A DNA stretch of 52,821 nt from Ignavibacteriales bacterium (GTDB lineage Bacteria > Bacteroidota > Ignavibacteria > Ignavibacteriales > SURF-24): positions 1 to 52,821 of the forward strand of contig QZKB01000158.1 in the NCBI GenBank assembly GCA_003599415.1. Direction: 5' to 3'. Position 1 is the first letter of the stretch, and every line of letters begins with the position of its first letter. The position numbers and the translations under genes were made by a program. The notes beneath the pieces were generated by a model that saw only the letters and a list, made by a program, of their open reading frames with translations, was not told the origin of the DNA and did no database searches. Shown in pieces: positions 51,437 through 52,821 of the stretch.

Positions 51437-52821
51437 ATGAAAATAGTAAAACCGATGTTTGCTATGTTTGTTATGCTTTTATTAATCTGCGCGTTTTCAA
51501 CTATAACTATAGCAGATACCCACTATGTAGTACATCCAACAAGCATTCAAACAGCAATTAATGCAGCCACTGATGGAGATATCGTTCTTGTCGGTGAAGG
51601 GACATATTACATCACTTCGGCTTTAAACATAACTAAAGCAATTACAGTTGTAAGTGAAAACGGTCCTGAAGTTACTATTATTCACGGTCAGGATATGTGC
51701 TGTTGTTTCTATATGAATAATACTGCTGCTATATTGGATGGTTTCAGCATAACTCATGGAAGAAACACTTCAGGATTTGGGGGTGGAGTTCAGTGCGATA
51801 ATGGGACGGTCCAGAATTGTATAATAACCGAAAATAGAGCCCGTGATGGCGGTGGAGTTGCACTTAATAATTCAGGTCTGGTGCTAAATTGTATAATAAA
51901 AAATAATATTGCTGAGTGGGGTGGTGGCGTAAGATGTTTTAATGGAACTGTAAGAAATTGTTTAATTACAGAGAATACAGCAAATCCTCATGGAGGTGGA
52001 ATAAATATCTGGAGTGGTGGTACAGTGCAAAATTGTACGATTGTAAATAATACTGCTACAGACGGTGCCGGTATTCGTTTATGGAATAATGGCATCGTAG
52101 AAAATTCAATTATTTATTTTAATGATGGAGATAATTATATAATCACTGCCGGACATGGAAATAGTTTATCTTATTGTTGCACATATCCTGCATATGCAGG
52201 TACAGGGAATACTGATGCAGATCCATTATTTGAAAATTTCGAAACTGATTATCGCCTTACCAGCGCATCTCCAATAATTGATGCTGGATTGGATGCAGCA
52301 TGGATGACAACTGCTTTTGATTTGGATGGAAATGACAGAATATTGTATGATGCAGTTGATATTGGAGCTTACGAATACAAGATTAGTTACGAAATCGGTG
52401 GACCAGTTCCAATTGCATCCTGGCCTGTTGGTAATCCTACAATTTATACTAATCCTCCAACATTAAACTGGTATCTTGGAGTTGATGCAACCGGTTTATC
52501 TTACGAGATTCAATATGTTGTTGCAAGCGATTCCTGGCCCGCAGATGATGTGTTGGTAACATCATCTTCTCTTTCTTATATAATTCCTGCCGGATTAACT
52601 GCAGGTGTTCAATATTGCTGGAGAGTAAGAAGCACTAACGGTGTTCAGAAATCTAACTGGTCTACTACTGCTTATTTTACTATGGCTGGTAACACTGCCG
52701 GAGGCCCGGTTATTCCAACTGCTTCCTGGCCTGTTGGTAATCCTACAATTTATACTAATCCTCCAACATTAAACTGGTATCTTGGAGCTGACGGAACAGG
52801 GTTATCTTATGAGATTCAATA
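51437..52821 (+). CDS. Secreted parallel-beta-helix protein with fibronectin-like repeats (cut by window end)
   Basis: Open frame of 461 codons with no stop before the window ends. A signal peptide (about residues 1-26, ending STITIA) is followed by a right-handed beta-helix domain (about 30-290) with recurring GGGV / NGTVQNCIITEN units, then from about residue 325 repeats of about 102 residues that look like fibronectin type III modules (SYEIQY...YCWRVRS...STTAYF). The first full repeat starts near 52409 and a second begins near 52715, with 64 consecutive identical bases (52418-52481 and 52724-52787). SD GGGAGG lies five bases before ATG 51437. Probably a cell-surface or secreted adhesin or glycan-binding protein; whether it carries a T9SS ending is unseen. 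Confidence 0.85.
   Translation, partial: MKIVKPMFAMFVMLLLICAFSTITIADTHYVVHPTSIQTAINAATDGDIVLVGEGTYYITSALNITKAITVVSENGPEVTIIHGQDMCCCFYMNNTAAILDGFSITHGRNTSGFGGGVQCDNGTVQNCIITENRARDGGGVALNNSGLVLNCIIKNNIAEWGGGVRCFNGTVRNCLITENTANPHGGGINIWSGGTVQNCTIVNNTATDGAGIRLWNNGIVENSIIYFNDGDNYIITAGHGNSLSYCCTYPAYAGTGNTDADPLFENFETDYRLTSASPIIDAGLDAAWMTTAFDLDGNDRILYDAVDIGAYEYKISYEIGGPVPIASWPVGNPTIYTNPPTLNWYLGVDATGLSYEIQYVVASDSWPADDVLVTSSSLSYIIPAGLTAGVQYCWRVRSTNGVQKSNWSTTAYFTMAGNTAGGPVIPTASWPVGNPTIYTNPPTLNWYLGADGTGLSYEIQ

Noticed and set aside
1-52821. CRISPR arrays, insertion sequences, tRNA or rRNA genes, phage genes
   Set aside because: No regularly spaced repeats, transposase, integrase, clover-leaf or rRNA-like sequence was seen on reading through both strands.

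Overview
The window is an AT-rich stretch of chromosome from a Gram-negative bacterium of the Bacteroidota/Chlorobiota group, most likely the class Ignavibacteria. The evidence is a subtilase with a type IX secretion C-terminal domain of the YQNYPNPFNPST type, many short lipoproteins, outer-membrane beta-barrel proteins, a class II ribonucleotide reductase, and the gene order ileS-dksA-like-lspA-rluD. This placement is inference from protein style; there is no rRNA gene here. No tRNA, CRISPR array, insertion sequence, integrase or phage gene was recognised, so the window looks like ordinary chromosome with a few unusual loci.

Layout. 1-2573: end of a surface-polysaccharide locus (glycosyltransferase, UDP-galactopyranose mutase, Wzx-type flippase). 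2674-6584: cell-envelope operon (TPR lipoprotein, DUF4292 lipoprotein, EnvC-like degenerate LytM protein). 6671-8538: ATP-grasp enzyme convergent with rsgA, which has no ordinary start codon at its correct N-terminus. 8618-12109: operon of three low-complexity lipoproteins, one with a CXXCH motif, followed by a FadL-like outer-membrane protein. 12271-14981: barrel protein, small membrane protein, cysS. 15074-21268: rluD, two tandem lspA paralogues, a DksA/TraR-type protein with a histone-like basic tail, and a type-2-like ileS. 21303-23969: tightly overlapping yggS-divIVA-pnp-membrane coiled-coil operon. 24033-26279: orphan sensor kinase.

26498-35841 (plus strand): metG, the secreted subtilase, then three parvulin/SurA-type periplasmic folding factors with a MoxR ATPase. 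35860-40862: AI-2E-type permease, pta, glutathione peroxidase, TerB-like protein, malQ. 41206-44781: nrdJ. 44875-50808 (minus strand): acyl-CoA ligase, DUF5009 acyltransferase-like membrane protein, DedA protein, transketolase. 50809-51436: gene-free region with five consecutive stem-loops. 51437-end: start of a secreted beta-helix protein carrying 306-bp tandem repeats, cut off by the window edge.

The dominant theme is envelope biogenesis: lipoprotein maturation (two LspA), outer-membrane protein folding (PPIases), peptidoglycan-hydrolase control (EnvC-like), surface glycans and T9SS cargo, interleaved with translation housekeeping (four aminoacyl-tRNA/ribosome functions). The items most worth following up are the five-hairpin region beside the repeat protein, the lipoprotein trio, the tandem lspA pair, and the AUA-like start of rsgA.
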